This document shows, piece by piece, positions 1 through 8,692 of a stretch of 64,000 bases of DNA. The notes under the pieces were generated by a model. It did no database searches and was not told where the DNA came from. It saw only the letters and a list, made by a program, of their open reading frames with translations. The position numbers were made by a program, and so were the translations under genes. Origin of the DNA: an uncultured Gemmatimonadales bacterium (GTDB lineage Bacteria > Gemmatimonadota > Gemmatimonadetes > Longimicrobiales > Gaopeijiaceae); contig CALFPJ010000063.1 of the NCBI GenBank assembly GCA_937919655.1, forward strand, positions 62,001 to 126,000, given 5' to 3'. How positions within the stretch are numbered: position 1 is the first letter of the stretch; every line of letters starts with the position of its first letter.

Positions 1-780
1 GGTTTGTTGCGTCCCAATAACAAAGAGGGAGTAAGCTCCGAGCTGGGGGGGAGCCACCGCAAGGCGGTCTGCCAGAACGAAGGTCGCAGCTATCGCCCTA
101 CCCGGGGCATCAACGAATTGAAGTACCTGAATGTTCTTTCGGATCGTGAGGACTCCCTCTGGTGGCCACGCCGCCCCGACGCGCGGGATTTCGCCCGTCG
201 CCAACGCGAGCGATCCGACGCGGTCGTCGTAGTCGTCTGAGTGAGTGCTGTACTCCCCGTAGCTTCGACCCGCTGTGGCGGCGGCGGGCAGCGCCATCAA
301 GCGTGTCGCGGTGCTTGCCGAAGGAACCAATTCGACGGTCCCCGTCACAGTCGGTCGCGCGACACAAAAGCTCTCATTGATGCCGACGGTGGTCGCGATG
401 AGGCGCCCGACCCGGACGCCTTGGGAGAACAGCGTCCACTCGCTACCGGGTGAAAGTAGTTCCTGGGTGAAGTAGTCGCGGAAGCCCGGTGAACTCGTCT
501 CGTCGGGGAGTTCCGCCAACGTTCCTCCCCGCACTTCGCCCACCACATAAAGAGTCGCTTCGGACCCGGATCGTGTGCCGGCAAGGAGAATCGGGCCGGT
601 GGGGAACTCCGGACGAGTGTCCTCCGCCTCTAGCGATGCGGCGAGCCCTGGTGCGTCGGCGACCAACTCCGCACGTGGGGGTGGGTCTCGCACCTCAACC
701 GCCGTCCCCCCCCAAGTGACGTTGTCGCAGCCTGTAGCCACGGTTAACATCACCGGGATTGCTAGGAAATACCTACGCAT
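1..780 (-). CDS. Lipoprotein of unknown function, 3' end beyond window
   Basis: An open frame runs from an ATG at 780 leftward to base 1 without a stop, giving 260 codons of a gene cut by the window edge. The N-terminus (MRRYFLAIPVMLTVATGCDN) is a short positively charged start, a hydrophobic stretch and a TGC lipobox with Cys18, so it should be a lipoprotein secreted by Sec and acylated. The rest is an Ala/Thr/Val-rich soluble sequence, probably beta-rich, with no family I recognise. It is divergent from the flavin reductase gene, with about 110 bases between the starts. The lipobox and the unbroken frame support it; function is unknown. Confidence 0.72.
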   Translation of the reverse strand, partial: MRRYFLAIPVMLTVATGCDNVTWGGTAVEVRDPPPRAELVADAPGLAASLEAEDTRPEFPTGPILLAGTRSGSEATLYVVGEVRGGTLAELPDETSSPGFRDYFTQELLSPGSEWTLFSQGVRVGRLIATTVGINESFCVARPTVTGTVELVPSASTATRLMALPAAATAGRSYGEYSTHSDDYDDRVGSLALATGEIPRVGAAWPPEGVLTIRKNIQVLQFVDAPGRAIAATFVLADRLAVAPPQLGAYSLFVIGTQQT

Positions 781-892
781 GTGGCCTTAGAGTCGAATTG
801 TCCAGTGGCCACGAAAGCTAGTGCCGCCCCTCGCGGGGGCAAGCTAGAACGCGGTGGCACGCCCAACCTGGGCGGGCGCCGCGAATTCGTCT

Positions 893-1384
893 ATGGGTGC
901 GATGGATCAAAAGAACTCAGAGCTGTTCAGGCATGTGATGAGCCGGTTCCCGACGGGCGTCACTGTCGTGGCCACGCTATTGCCGGACGGAACCCCTCGC
1001 GGTCTCACCGTGAATGCCTTCACATCTGTGTCCTTGGACCCTCCGCTCGTGCTCGTCTGTATTGACAAGTCAGCGGTGTCCCACGGGCAATTACGGGAGG
1101 TGGGTAGGTTTGCTGTCACCGTGCTGTCGGTGGATCAGGCTGCGATTGCACGTCAATTTGCGAGTCGCCCTCATGATGGTCGATTCGATTCGGTTACGTG
1201 GCGAACGAGCGAGGGAGGGAGCCCGATATTGGATGAAGGCGCTGCCTGGGTCGACTGTGTCCTCGACCGGGTGATAGAAGCTGGGGACCACTCAATCTTC
1301 TTGGCGCGCGTGATCGGGGCAGAAAGTTCTGGCCAAGAGCCGCTGCTCTTCCACGCGGGCGCGTTCGGGGGGACGGGGGCGTGA
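893..1384 (+). CDS. Flavin reductase-like (FMN-binding split barrel) protein
   Basis: This 163-residue protein matches the flavin reductase-like domain family, which uses NAD(P)H to reduce FMN or acts as the small component of two-component monooxygenases. Family features seen are the N-terminal FPTGVTVV segment, the NAFTSVSLDPPLVLVCI strand pair that lines the FMN site, and a C-terminal HAGAFGG. The frame stays open upstream to 854, but ATG 893 (or 902) fits the family length better. No clear ribosome binding site is visible. Its stop overlaps the next gene's GTG start by 4 bases, so the two are probably translationally coupled. The physiological partner oxygenase is not in the window. Confidence 0.85.
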   Translation: MGAMDQKNSELFRHVMSRFPTGVTVVATLLPDGTPRGLTVNAFTSVSLDPPLVLVCIDKSAVSHGQLREVGRFAVTVLSVDQAAIARQFASRPHDGRFDSVTWRTSEGGSPILDEGAAWVDCVLDRVIEAGDHSIFLARVIGAESSGQEPLLFHAGAFGGTGA

Positions 1385-2676
1385 ACAGCAACGGTCGGTG
1401 GTTCTCCTGGCTTCCCCCGCTGCTTGTTGGAGCCGCTGCCGCGGTCGCCACTGAGGTGGCGGTGGGAATCTTGTTGTATACCGACACCGGGCTCATGCGT
1501 TCTTTGAGTACAGTATTGGTCGCCGCGATGGGCGCTTTCGCGATAGGGTTATGGGCCAGGCCGGCACCAGGACCCGACCTGGTGGAACGGCTGCGACGGC
1601 GCTGGGTGATGTGTTTGGTCGCGTTTCTGGGAGCGGCCATCTTTGGCACTTCATGGACTGTCGTTCGCGATCTTGGGACCGGTGCAGTCGGCCAAGGTGT
1701 CGGGCTGGCAGTCTTGGCCGCATTACCGCTGTACACCTGCGGCTCTGTGCTGGGAGGACTCGAGGTCGCGAGTGCCAATGACTCGGTCCGGCCGCGGGCT
1801 GGACCCGGGGTGGCAGCTGCCCTTGGAGCGGCGCTGGGCTTCGCGGCCACCGGAATGATGCTTCCCCGCGCTCCGATGCCGTCCTCGCTCCTGGTGGGAT
1901 GCCTGGTGCTGCTCTCGTTTAGCGGGATGGTATACGGGATCGTTATCGGCGGTCGTGCGCGCGTTCTGGTCAGGGCCGAAAAGACGACTCAGTGTGGCGA
2001 GGTGCGTGTCGAGGAGCGTACGGGTGGTCGTGCTGGCCAGGCGTCTCGGGTGTTGGTGGATGCTGGCAGTGTTCGGCGGGAGCTAAATCTCGAAGAGTCG
2101 ACGACCGACCCGTGGGATGTGGTGGTCGCGCGCGCGCTGATGCCCCCGCAGGAATTGGCGTGGCGGGTGCTCCTTTTGGGTGGTGGGGCTTCGGCGCTCC
2201 CACGCGCTGTCATGCGAGAGCACCCTACGGGGTCTGTGGATGTGCTTGAGCGGGTGGAGGCGGTTGTTGCGTTCGGTAATGCCCATTTCGAGACTGGCTT
2301 GGAAGTTGGCAGCGCTGACAGAGGCTCCGTACGGGTTGGTAACCTCGATGACCTCGTCGCCGGATTGGATGCCGATTACGACTTGGTGATCGTCGACGGA
2401 GCGGCTCTGGCGCCACTCGGGGGTGCGAGCGGACTGTCGCGACGGTCCTACGGCGCGCTCGCAGCGCGGGTCGCTCCAGGTGGAACGCTCGTCTGCGGCC
2501 CCGACTCTGAACGTCCACCCGAAGTCCTCCAGGATTGGCCGTTCTTGGCTCTTCGGCGCGCGTCCGGTCGTGATTCAGAGGAGTCCCTCACCGCGAGTGG
2601 CCCCTCAGGTGTACCCGTGTTGGGTGAGGGCTTCGCCGGCTTCGAGGCTGACAACGGAGGTCTCACCTCCCCGTGA
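1381..2676 (+). CDS. Membrane protein with spermidine synthase-like methyltransferase fold
   Basis: The protein has 431 residues. Residues 1-200 contain about six hydrophobic segments (for example PPLLVGAAAAVATEVAVGIL). The C-terminal half is a class I SAM-type Rossmann fold as in spermidine synthases: VLLLGGGASALPRAVM (glycine-rich loop), DVLERVEAVVAFGNAHF (acidic strand 2) and DYDLVIVDGA (strand 4). Fusions of membrane helices with a spermidine synthase-like domain are a known but poorly characterised type. Whether it makes polyamines is not shown by the sequence. It starts at GTG 1381 inside the preceding stop, and its own stop overlaps the next GTG, so it is the middle gene of a coupled trio. 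Confidence 0.75.
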   Translation: MNSNGRWFSWLPPLLVGAAAAVATEVAVGILLYTDTGLMRSLSTVLVAAMGAFAIGLWARPAPGPDLVERLRRRWVMCLVAFLGAAIFGTSWTVVRDLGTGAVGQGVGLAVLAALPLYTCGSVLGGLEVASANDSVRPRAGPGVAAALGAALGFAATGMMLPRAPMPSSLLVGCLVLLSFSGMVYGIVIGGRARVLVRAEKTTQCGEVRVEERTGGRAGQASRVLVDAGSVRRELNLEESTTDPWDVVVARALMPPQELAWRVLLLGGGASALPRAVMREHPTGSVDVLERVEAVVAFGNAHFETGLEVGSADRGSVRVGNLDDLVAGLDADYDLVIVDGAALAPLGGASGLSRRSYGALAARVAPGGTLVCGPDSERPPEVLQDWPFLALRRASGRDSEESLTASGPSGVPVLGEGFAGFEADNGGLTSP

Positions 2677-5195
2677 TCGTCGCGCATCTCTCCGACCTGC
2701 ACTTGGGCTTCCGCGCCTATGGGCGCGTCGAGAGAGGTGCGGACATGCGCGAGCGCGACGTGGCCGCGGCGTTCGAAAGAGCGCTACAGGAACTGGTCAA
2801 GATCGCGCCGCAGGTTGTCGTGGTCGCTGGCGATGTGTTCGACCGACCGGACCCTCCCGCGAGTGCTGTTGTTGCGCTCGCGCGGGGTCTTGAGGTTTTG
2901 CGAGCATCACTTCCCGAGACACCGGTTCTGATGGTCGCGGGCCCCCGCGACACCCCTCGCCGCCCGGGTGACCCCGGCGCCCTTGCGGTGCTCGACACCT
3001 TCCCGAACGTCGAGGCCGCCACCGGGCTAACCAGGTCGATTCTTATGGATCGACTGAGTTTGCACGCGTGCCTGGTGCCCTACCGGGCGGCGGTGCGCCA
3101 TCCGGCGGCGCTGCCCGAGCCGGACCCACGCATGCGTTGGAACCTACTCGTTCTTCATGGCAGCCCCGGATTTGTTGGGAGCGGCGGCGTACACGTAGAT
3201 GCGGGGGAGTGGGACTACGTGGCACTGGGTGGTTCGCATCGTCGTGCGCATGTAGGGCCCAAGGTCCGCTACTGCGGGTCTCTCGAGCGAGTGGCGCTCG
3301 ACCCCTGGGACGAGGCGGCCGACGAGAAGGGTTTCCTTACCGTGGACTTGGAGCGGGACGAGGTCACGTTTCACCCCGTGCCTGGCCGCCCGGTCGTCGC
3401 GCTTGCGCCGGTAAAGGTCGGGACTGGCGATCCAAAGCGGTTGCGTCGTCGCGTGCGCGAAGTCACCGACGAAGTGCCGGGCGGGATCGACGGCAAGATC
3501 GTCCGTTTACGGCTCGAAGGGGCCACGCCTGAGGACCTGTTGGCACTCCAGGGCGATCAGCTGTCCGAACTACGCCAGCGCGCTTTGCACCTCACCGTCG
3601 AAGCCGGGAAGGAAGCCCGGGTTCCCTCGACCGTTTGGCTTCCGGTCGATGCTCCCGGTCTCTTACGAGACGCGCTCGAGGCGGAACTGGAGCGGGACGA
3701 GGTTTTAGATGAGCCCACTAGGGATGTTGTGTGGAGCCTGGTTCCGAATGAACTCGGGGAGGAACTCGACTCTGGACCCGTTGGCGTGTTCGAGGCGCTC
3801 GACGGTGACGTTCCAGGTGTGGGCAGAGTCAGCACGTCGATCCCGGTCGGCCTGACGGCGGTGATTGGGGCAGGTGGAAGGGCGAGGCGGGCTGTCGCAG
3901 AGCTCTTGCTGCGCGAGGGAGGTGGGTGGTCGGGCGGTTCCCTGCGGCGTCTCTGGGGTGGCCGTGAGGCTGAGACCTTGGACGACGCGATTCGCCTTGC
4001 CGTGGACGCCGTCGCCGCCAGCCGTGGGCTGGCGATCGTTGACGCGGCGCTCGCTCGGGCAGGCGCGCACGCGGAGGCGTTCGATTCCGGCGCTGCGTCG
4101 TCGAGGCCCTCCCATCCAGAACCTGGCGGGGCTGTTGTTGACCCGGATTCGGGATTGGTCTCCATTGAGTTCCAAGACGCTGAAGCGGATCTGCAGGGGC
4201 GGCGGGCCGACGTTGTCGAGGTAGATGGTGACCTCGAAGTCGCGACCATGGATTGGCTGCGTGAACGGCAAGACGCTGAGACGACATTGCATGCCTACCG
4301 GGATCGGGCCCGTGAACTGCGGGCCCGTATTCGTAGGATGGAGGCAGCGGGACCCGACGCGCCGTGCCCTACGTGCGGGAGGGTGCTTGAGAGCCACTAT
4401 CAAGACGTGCTTGCCGAACTCCGCGACGACTGGGAGTCGATTGTTCAGGACGGGGGCTGGTGGAAGAGTCGCTGGGGGCAGTTGGAACTGAAGCCGCCAC
4501 ATCTCCAGGAGTTGGAAGGGCGGTCTCTTCGGTTGCACGCGGGCCTGGAGGCGGGTTCGGAGCGAGTAGAACTGCTTCGGGCCCGCCTCATGGAGCGTGC
4601 CCGCGCGGAGCCCTCCGAGCCCCTCGCTGAGATTCCGAGCGGGCCTCTTCGCGAGGTTGTGGCCGCGCTTAGAAGGGTCAGGGTCGCGCGGGTGAGCCGG
4701 GCCACCGACCTCTTGCTGGATCGAGCATCTCGCTATGTCTGCCGTATATCCGGCGGGCGGATCCTCGCCATATCCCTGATTCAAGGGCGCGGGGTCCTTC
4801 AGGGTGATCGCGGCGTGCTGACGCCGATCTCGGAAGAGGATTACGCGACGGCCGGCATCGCAGTGCGACTGGCCGCGACTTCGCTCGTGGCTGCCCAGGG
4901 CCGGGTGCTCGGTTCGCTAGTCTTGGAGGAGCAGTTCGACCGGCTAGATGTGGAGGCCCGCATTCGGACGTTGGTACTCATGAAGAAACTGCTGAGGGTG
5001 ATTCCTCGGGTGGTGCTCTTCAGCCGCGGGGAGGCGGTCGACGCCCGTCCAGAGTTGTTCGATTCGATTCTTGAGATCCGGGAAGAAACCTCTGGCGTGG
5101 GGCCTGCGCTGCGGCCAGCGGCGTCCGGGCCGGGCCATGTAATACTGAAGGCCCCAGTAAAGCCGGTGTATGGAACTGCAACCTTTACACGGTAG
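2673..5195 (+). CDS. Single-chain SbcD/SbcC (Mre11/Rad50)-like protein with degenerate motifs
   Basis: 840 residues. The N-terminus is a calcineurin-like phosphoesterase as in Mre11/SbcD: SDLHLG (7-12) and GDVFDRP (53-59). However, the GNHD motif reads GPRD (90-93) and the GHxH motif reads GGSH (186-189). The C-terminal half resembles an SbcC/Rad50 ATPase with a very short coiled coil and a CPTCG zinc hook (565-569). The Walker A equivalent is GAGGRARRA (399-407), lacking the GK[ST] core, and Walker B is LVLEEQFDRLD (749-759). The family joins nuclease and ATPase activities in DNA end processing; here both active sites look eroded, so a structural or regulatory DNA-binding role is possible. 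GTG start overlaps the upstream stop by 4 bases. Confidence 0.75.
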   Translation: MIVAHLSDLHLGFRAYGRVERGADMRERDVAAAFERALQELVKIAPQVVVVAGDVFDRPDPPASAVVALARGLEVLRASLPETPVLMVAGPRDTPRRPGDPGALAVLDTFPNVEAATGLTRSILMDRLSLHACLVPYRAAVRHPAALPEPDPRMRWNLLVLHGSPGFVGSGGVHVDAGEWDYVALGGSHRRAHVGPKVRYCGSLERVALDPWDEAADEKGFLTVDLERDEVTFHPVPGRPVVALAPVKVGTGDPKRLRRRVREVTDEVPGGIDGKIVRLRLEGATPEDLLALQGDQLSELRQRALHLTVEAGKEARVPSTVWLPVDAPGLLRDALEAELERDEVLDEPTRDVVWSLVPNELGEELDSGPVGVFEALDGDVPGVGRVSTSIPVGLTAVIGAGGRARRAVAELLLREGGGWSGGSLRRLWGGREAETLDDAIRLAVDAVAASRGLAIVDAALARAGAHAEAFDSGAASSRPSHPEPGGAVVDPDSGLVSIEFQDAEADLQGRRADVVEVDGDLEVATMDWLRERQDAETTLHAYRDRARELRARIRRMEAAGPDAPCPTCGRVLESHYQDVLAELRDDWESIVQDGGWWKSRWGQLELKPPHLQELEGRSLRLHAGLEAGSERVELLRARLMERARAEPSEPLAEIPSGPLREVVAALRRVRVARVSRATDLLLDRASRYVCRISGGRILAISLIQGRGVLQGDRGVLTPISEEDYATAGIAVRLAATSLVAAQGRVLGSLVLEEQFDRLDVEARIRTLVLMKKLLRVIPRVVLFSRGEAVDARPELFDSILEIREETSGVGPALRPAASGPGHVILKAPVKPVYGTATFTR

Positions 5196-5272
5196 CTCTC
5201 GCCATAAACCTTACAAGCGAGGCACACTTTGGGTGTCTCGATGCGTAGAACGGGGCTTGAAGCGATTCTGTT

Positions 5273-5590
5273 ATGAACATGTGGATTCCGATTCTGATGG
5301 TGGTGCTGGTCGGGGGATTCGTCCTCCGTCTTTGGCATCGTTCGCGGAAGCAGCGGAGGATCGCCGCCCTGCGCCGCGTTGAATTGCCTAATTCTGCTTA
5401 TTCGTCGCAGGGCGTACGCAACCTGGAAGACCGTGAGCGTTGGGGTGAAATAACGCTTCCGACGTTGCACCCACTGAATCAGGAAGAGGTCGAACGGCTG
5501 CTCTATGTGGTCGACTCAAACGGGATCTTTGCGTTGTCTCGCAAGGACCGCCTCTTCCTCGACAATATGACCATGCCCCGTATGGGCTGA
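5273..5590 (+). CDS. Small membrane-anchored protein of unknown function
   Basis: A 105-residue protein with one N-terminal transmembrane segment (MNMWIPILMVVLVGGFVLRL), a basic RSRKQRRIAALRR stretch just after it (cytoplasmic by the positive-inside rule), and a soluble domain of about 60 residues ending in LDNMTMPRMG. The soluble part contains an EEVERLLYVVDSNG segment but no recognised motif. It follows the SbcCD-like gene by 77 bases on the same strand. I do not recognise the family. Confidence 0.6.
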   Translation: MNMWIPILMVVLVGGFVLRLWHRSRKQRRIAALRRVELPNSAYSSQGVRNLEDRERWGEITLPTLHPLNQEEVERLLYVVDSNGIFALSRKDRLFLDNMTMPRMG

Positions 5591-5641
5591 TCGCCGGCCT
5601 GACCGGTACGTTCGTCAACGAAGTAGGCGCCGGCCTTCACT

Positions 5642-6019
5642 TCAGGGTATCGCAGCGATCGCTTGGATTTCGATGACGAAGTCCGACTTCAGTGGTCCGA
5701 TCGGCACGATCGCACGCGAAGGCCGATGCTCACCCATGATGTCTGCGTATGCCGCGTTTACATCGTGCCACAGCGACATGTCGGTGACGTAGACGGTCAT
5801 TTGCAGCACATGGCTTAAATTCGATCCTGCGGCGCGCAGGATAGACGCAACATTGTGCAGCGCCTGGCGGGTCTGCGCATCTGCGTCTCCCCGCGGAGAC
5901 TCTGGGTTGTCCGGATCAATCGCGAGTTGGCCGGCGACGTAGATGACGCCGTTGTGCACGATGCCTTGGCTATAGTGACCGGCGGGGATCGGTGCGCCGG
6001 AGGTGGATATGACGGTCAT
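5642..6019 (-). CDS. RidA family enamine/imine deaminase
   Basis: This 125-residue protein is a full-length RidA/YjgF/Rid family member. These trimeric enzymes hydrolyse reactive enamine and imine intermediates released by PLP enzymes and amino-acid oxidases. Seen are the N-terminal GHYSQGIVHNGVIYVAGQLA, the QTRQALHNVASIL helix, and SRAIVPI with the arginine that binds the substrate carboxylate (Arg102), followed by FVIEIQAIAA. The frame is open much further upstream, but ATG 6019 matches the family start and overlaps the stop of the preceding gene (ATGA). It is the last gene of a minus-strand operon headed by a FAD amine oxidase, which fits removal of the imines that enzyme makes. Confidence 0.93.
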   Translation of the reverse strand: MTVISTSGAPIPAGHYSQGIVHNGVIYVAGQLAIDPDNPESPRGDADAQTRQALHNVASILRAAGSNLSHVLQMTVYVTDMSLWHDVNAAYADIMGEHRPSRAIVPIGPLKSDFVIEIQAIAAIP

Positions 6020-6402
6020 GGTTCGATGTGGTCCCGGTAGGGTGGCAGAGGAGCGGGTGGGGGGGCGAAGTAGAAGCGAGAGTACATTGTGGTCAGCTGT
6101 TCGTTGTAAGTATCGACCAGGGAACGATGGGCGGCTGCCCTGCGGGCACGAGCGAGGACTCGCGCCGCATACCGATCGGGCTGGCCGGCCACCCGCTCGA
6201 TGTTCTCGTTCGACGCGATCCAACTGTCGTCCTCGCCAATCTGAGCCGAGAGAGCGTCGATCTGGACTGCGGCCGGAGAAATCCTCTCTATGGCCGCGTC
6301 TCTCCACATGACGTGTACTCCCCAGGCTGCCGCATCGGCGCCCAAGGTCAGGGCGCCCACGAGGATGCCTATGCGCAGGAAACGACGGTTGGGGCTCTTC
6401 AC
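6016..6402 (-). CDS. Small single-pass membrane protein of unknown function
   Basis: 128 residues with an N-terminal membrane anchor (FLRIGILVGALTLGADAAAWGV) and an Ala/Arg-rich helical remainder. The C-terminal stretch (AHRSLVDTYNEQLTTMYSRFY followed by a Pro-rich tail) faintly resembles the helical end of LemA-type proteins, but I do not assign it. It starts at GTG 6402 immediately after the oxidase stop (no spacer) and overlaps ridA by 4 bases, so it is translated as part of the oxidase-ridA operon. Its place between them suggests a role in the same process, which is inference. Confidence 0.68.
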   Translation of the reverse strand: MKSPNRRFLRIGILVGALTLGADAAAWGVHVMWRDAAIERISPAAVQIDALSAQIGEDDSWIASNENIERVAGQPDRYAARVLARARRAAAHRSLVDTYNEQLTTMYSRFYFAPPPAPLPPYRDHIEP

Positions 6403-7575
6403 CTACTCTCCGTTGAAGCGGGCTTCTTCCGTGCGGACTTCAGTGCGGGTGCGCCAAGCGAAACGCGACGCCCACCTGTTTTCGGCTCCCTCGACGACGT
6501 CAGCGATCAGGTCTCCCATCACGGGCGCGAACTTGAACCCGTGTCCGCTGCCACCCGTGGCGACGAACAGGCCTTCACGGTCGGGGGCGCCGCTTATTAG
6601 AAGGTCGCCGTCGAAGCTGTCGCAGTACATACAGATCCTGCGGTAGACGATGGGTTTGTCCGCGAGCCCAGGGAGCGCCGCTCTCAGGAAGGCCCGCGCC
6701 CGTTCATCGTGATCCGGGCCTACGACTCCGCGGGCGTCGGGATGTGCGGGGGCCCCCGGCCCATGGTTTGCGACCTTCACCCTTCCGTCGGGGAGCGCGG
6801 GGAAGCCATACCAGCCGCTATTCGCGATGTCCGCAGCCCACGGGGGGAAATGGTCACCGCTGTACGCGGCAGGGTCCTCGACCTGAAAGTGGATCACGGG
6901 CTGTCCGGTGGACCAAATCAGGTCACTCATCCAAGGGAAAAGTGAGGGTGTCCACGAGCCCGCTGCCACCAGAACGATGTCCGCGTCGATACGCACATCG
7001 TTTGTTGTCATAATTCCGGTTGCCCGACTCCCCTGAAAGAGTAGGTGACGCATGGCGCCCGCGTGAACCTCCACGCCGAGAGCCTCACCTTGGCCAAGAA
7101 GCTGCTCCACCACCGCGCCGCTCTCGGCCCAACCCGCTCGAGGGTTGAAATAGCCGTCGGCGTAACCGGTCAGGTCCCAACGTTCGGTTCGCGTGGCTGG
7201 GATGTCCGTCAAGCGGACCGGGGAGTGCCCGCCTTCGATCAACGCTTGGTAGCTCTCGTACGCGAAATCTCCCGGGTTCATTGGCTTGGCGCTCAGAATC
7301 AGAAAGCCGTTCTCGTGATAGAGCTCGCGTGGCCAATCACGATTCCACCGGTCCCAACCCTCCAAGGCGGCCTCACCGAGCCGGTGATAGAAGAGGTCGG
7401 ACCCGTAGTCCATCCGTATCACCTTACTCACGTCGGTCGACGATGCTGCAGCGTGCGGCAGCGGCCCTGGGTCGACGAGGGTCACGGCCCATCCGCGCCT
7501 TCGAAGCTCGACTGCCGCAGAGGCGCCAAAGACGCCCGCGCCGACGACGGCAATGTGGCCAGGGGATCTCGTCAC
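6403..7575 (-). CDS. FAD-dependent amine oxidase, monomeric sarcosine oxidase / MTOX type
   Basis: About 390 residues of the DAO/sarcosine oxidase family, which oxidises N-methyl or cyclic amino acids to imines with release of H2O2. Features: the N-terminal dinucleotide-binding IAVVGAGVFGASAAVEL, the PGPLPHAAASSTD segment near the flavin, a CMYC motif encoded near 6625-6636 that aligns with the Cys carrying covalent FAD in monomeric sarcosine oxidase, and the C-terminal GGSGHGFKFAPVMG typical of the family, including its conserved Lys. The frame is open to 7680, but the GTG at 7575 fits the usual N-terminus and leaves room for a divergent promoter. It heads an operon with a small membrane protein and ridA, opposite an ornithine cyclodeaminase homologue. 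Confidence 0.88.
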   Translation of the reverse strand: MTRSPGHIAVVGAGVFGASAAVELRRRGWAVTLVDPGPLPHAAASSTDVSKVIRMDYGSDLFYHRLGEAALEGWDRWNRDWPRELYHENGFLILSAKPMNPGDFAYESYQALIEGGHSPVRLTDIPATRTERWDLTGYADGYFNPRAGWAESGAVVEQLLGQGEALGVEVHAGAMRHLLFQGSRATGIMTTNDVRIDADIVLVAAGSWTPSLFPWMSDLIWSTGQPVIHFQVEDPAAYSGDHFPPWAADIANSGWYGFPALPDGRVKVANHGPGAPAHPDARGVVGPDHDERARAFLRAALPGLADKPIVYRRICMYCDSFDGDLLISGAPDREGLFVATGGSGHGFKFAPVMGDLIADVVEGAENRWASRFAWRTRTEVRTEEARFNGE

Positions 7576-7680
7576 CGGATTTCTCGAAGCATGGGCGAAC
7601 GGCGAGTTGAAAGCATAGAATGTGCGTGACGCGGTCGGAGTGGCTGACGTTACTGTGCGTTCCCCGCGACCCCCAAGCAA

Positions 7681-8643
7681 ATGAGAATTCTTTCCTCCGC
7701 TGATGTGCGCGCCTCGGTCGACATGCCAGCGGCCATTGAAGCCATGCGCGAGGCGTTCGGGGCCCTCGCGGGGGGCGGTGCCGTTTCCCCGCTCCGCGTG
7801 GCGCTAGAGACACCGCACGGCGTGAGCCTATTTATGCCCGCCTACATTGAAGCAGGTGCACGCTCGGGCGCGAAGGTGGTTTCGGTCAATCCGGGGAATC
7901 GCGAACTGGGCATTCCAGTAATCCACGCGGTTGTCCTGGTCATCGACCCAGTGACCGGTCGGCCGACGGCGCTCATGGACGGCACCTGGTTGACGGCTCT
8001 TCGCACAGGTGCGGTGGGAGGCCTCGCCGCCGATCTGATGGCGAGGTCGGACGCTCGCTCGGTGGGGCTCTTCGGGGCGGGCGTTCAGGCGCGCACCCAG
8101 CTAGAAGCCGTGCGGTGTGTCCGCGCGATCGAACGCGTTCGAATTTTTTCGCCAAGCGGGACGTCTGCCGACCTCTTGGTAGAGGAGCTCGAGGGCATCG
8201 ACGCGGCGTCTGTGTCTACCCCCGCTGAGGCTCTTAGGGGTGCGGACATCGTGATTGCCGCGTCGAGCAGCGCCACCCCCGTGTTCGACGGCCGCTTGGT
8301 AGAGCCAGGCACCCACGTGACAGGAGTGGGCTCCTTCACGCTGGACATGCGAGAGGTGGACTCGGCCCTCATCATGCGGGCCCGGGTGATTGTGGATCAG
8401 CGTGACGCGATCATGGAGGAGGCTGGGGACATCGTCGGCCCCATTCGGGACGGGCTCGTCGACGAGTCTGTGATTGCCGCAGAAATTGGCGACGTGGTCC
8501 TCGGCCGATCAGCCGGAAGAACGTCGCGCGACGAAATCACGTTCTTTAAGTCGGTGGGCAACGCGGTCCAAGATGTCGCGGTGGCCGCCGTCGTCCTCGC
8601 CCGCGCTAGCGCGGCAGGCCTCGGTACCGTGGTTGAACTCTAG
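7681..8643 (+). CDS. Ornithine cyclodeaminase / mu-crystallin family imine reductase
   Basis: 320 residues, the usual length for this family. It includes ornithine cyclodeaminase, alanine dehydrogenase and delta1-pyrroline-2-carboxylate (ketimine) reductases. Seen are the N-terminal MRILSSADVRASVDMPAAIEAM, the substrate-loop GAKVVSVNPGN, the Rossmann fingerprint VGLFGAGVQARTQLEAV around residue 120, and VTGVGSFTLDMREVD. Without structural comparison the exact substrate cannot be fixed. The divergent FAD amine oxidase and RidA suggest handling of cyclic imines, so a ketimine reductase is plausible. The stop codon TAG at 8641 lies in the CTAG that begins a short palindromic repeat. Confidence 0.88.
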   Translation: MRILSSADVRASVDMPAAIEAMREAFGALAGGGAVSPLRVALETPHGVSLFMPAYIEAGARSGAKVVSVNPGNRELGIPVIHAVVLVIDPVTGRPTALMDGTWLTALRTGAVGGLAADLMARSDARSVGLFGAGVQARTQLEAVRCVRAIERVRIFSPSGTSADLLVEELEGIDAASVSTPAEALRGADIVIAASSSATPVFDGRLVEPGTHVTGVGSFTLDMREVDSALIMRARVIVDQRDAIMEEAGDIVGPIRDGLVDESVIAAEIGDVVLGRSAGRTSRDEITFFKSVGNAVQDVAVAAVVLARASAAGLGTVVEL

Positions 8644-8676
8644 AGGGGCCGCTGTACTTCCTGAAAAGCCCTCTAG
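8640..8676. repeat. Solo copy of the CTAG-ended MITE terminal repeat
   Basis: A 37-base palindromic sequence with perfect outer arms CTAGAGGG (8640-8647) and CCCTCTAG (8669-8676). Its core GGCCGCTGTACTTC is shared with the right terminal repeat of the 325-bp element at 21839-22163. It sits on the stop codon of the preceding gene and lies between two convergent genes, so it may also act as a terminator-like hairpin. Confidence 0.6.
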
Positions 8677-8692
8677 GCTGACCTGAGCGCTT

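Noticed and set aside
3705-4784. Long minus-strand open frame (359 codons)
   Set aside because: It is antisense to the SbcCD-like gene, is rich in Arg/Pro/Ser and shows no motif; GC-rich coding DNA commonly leaves such shadow frames.
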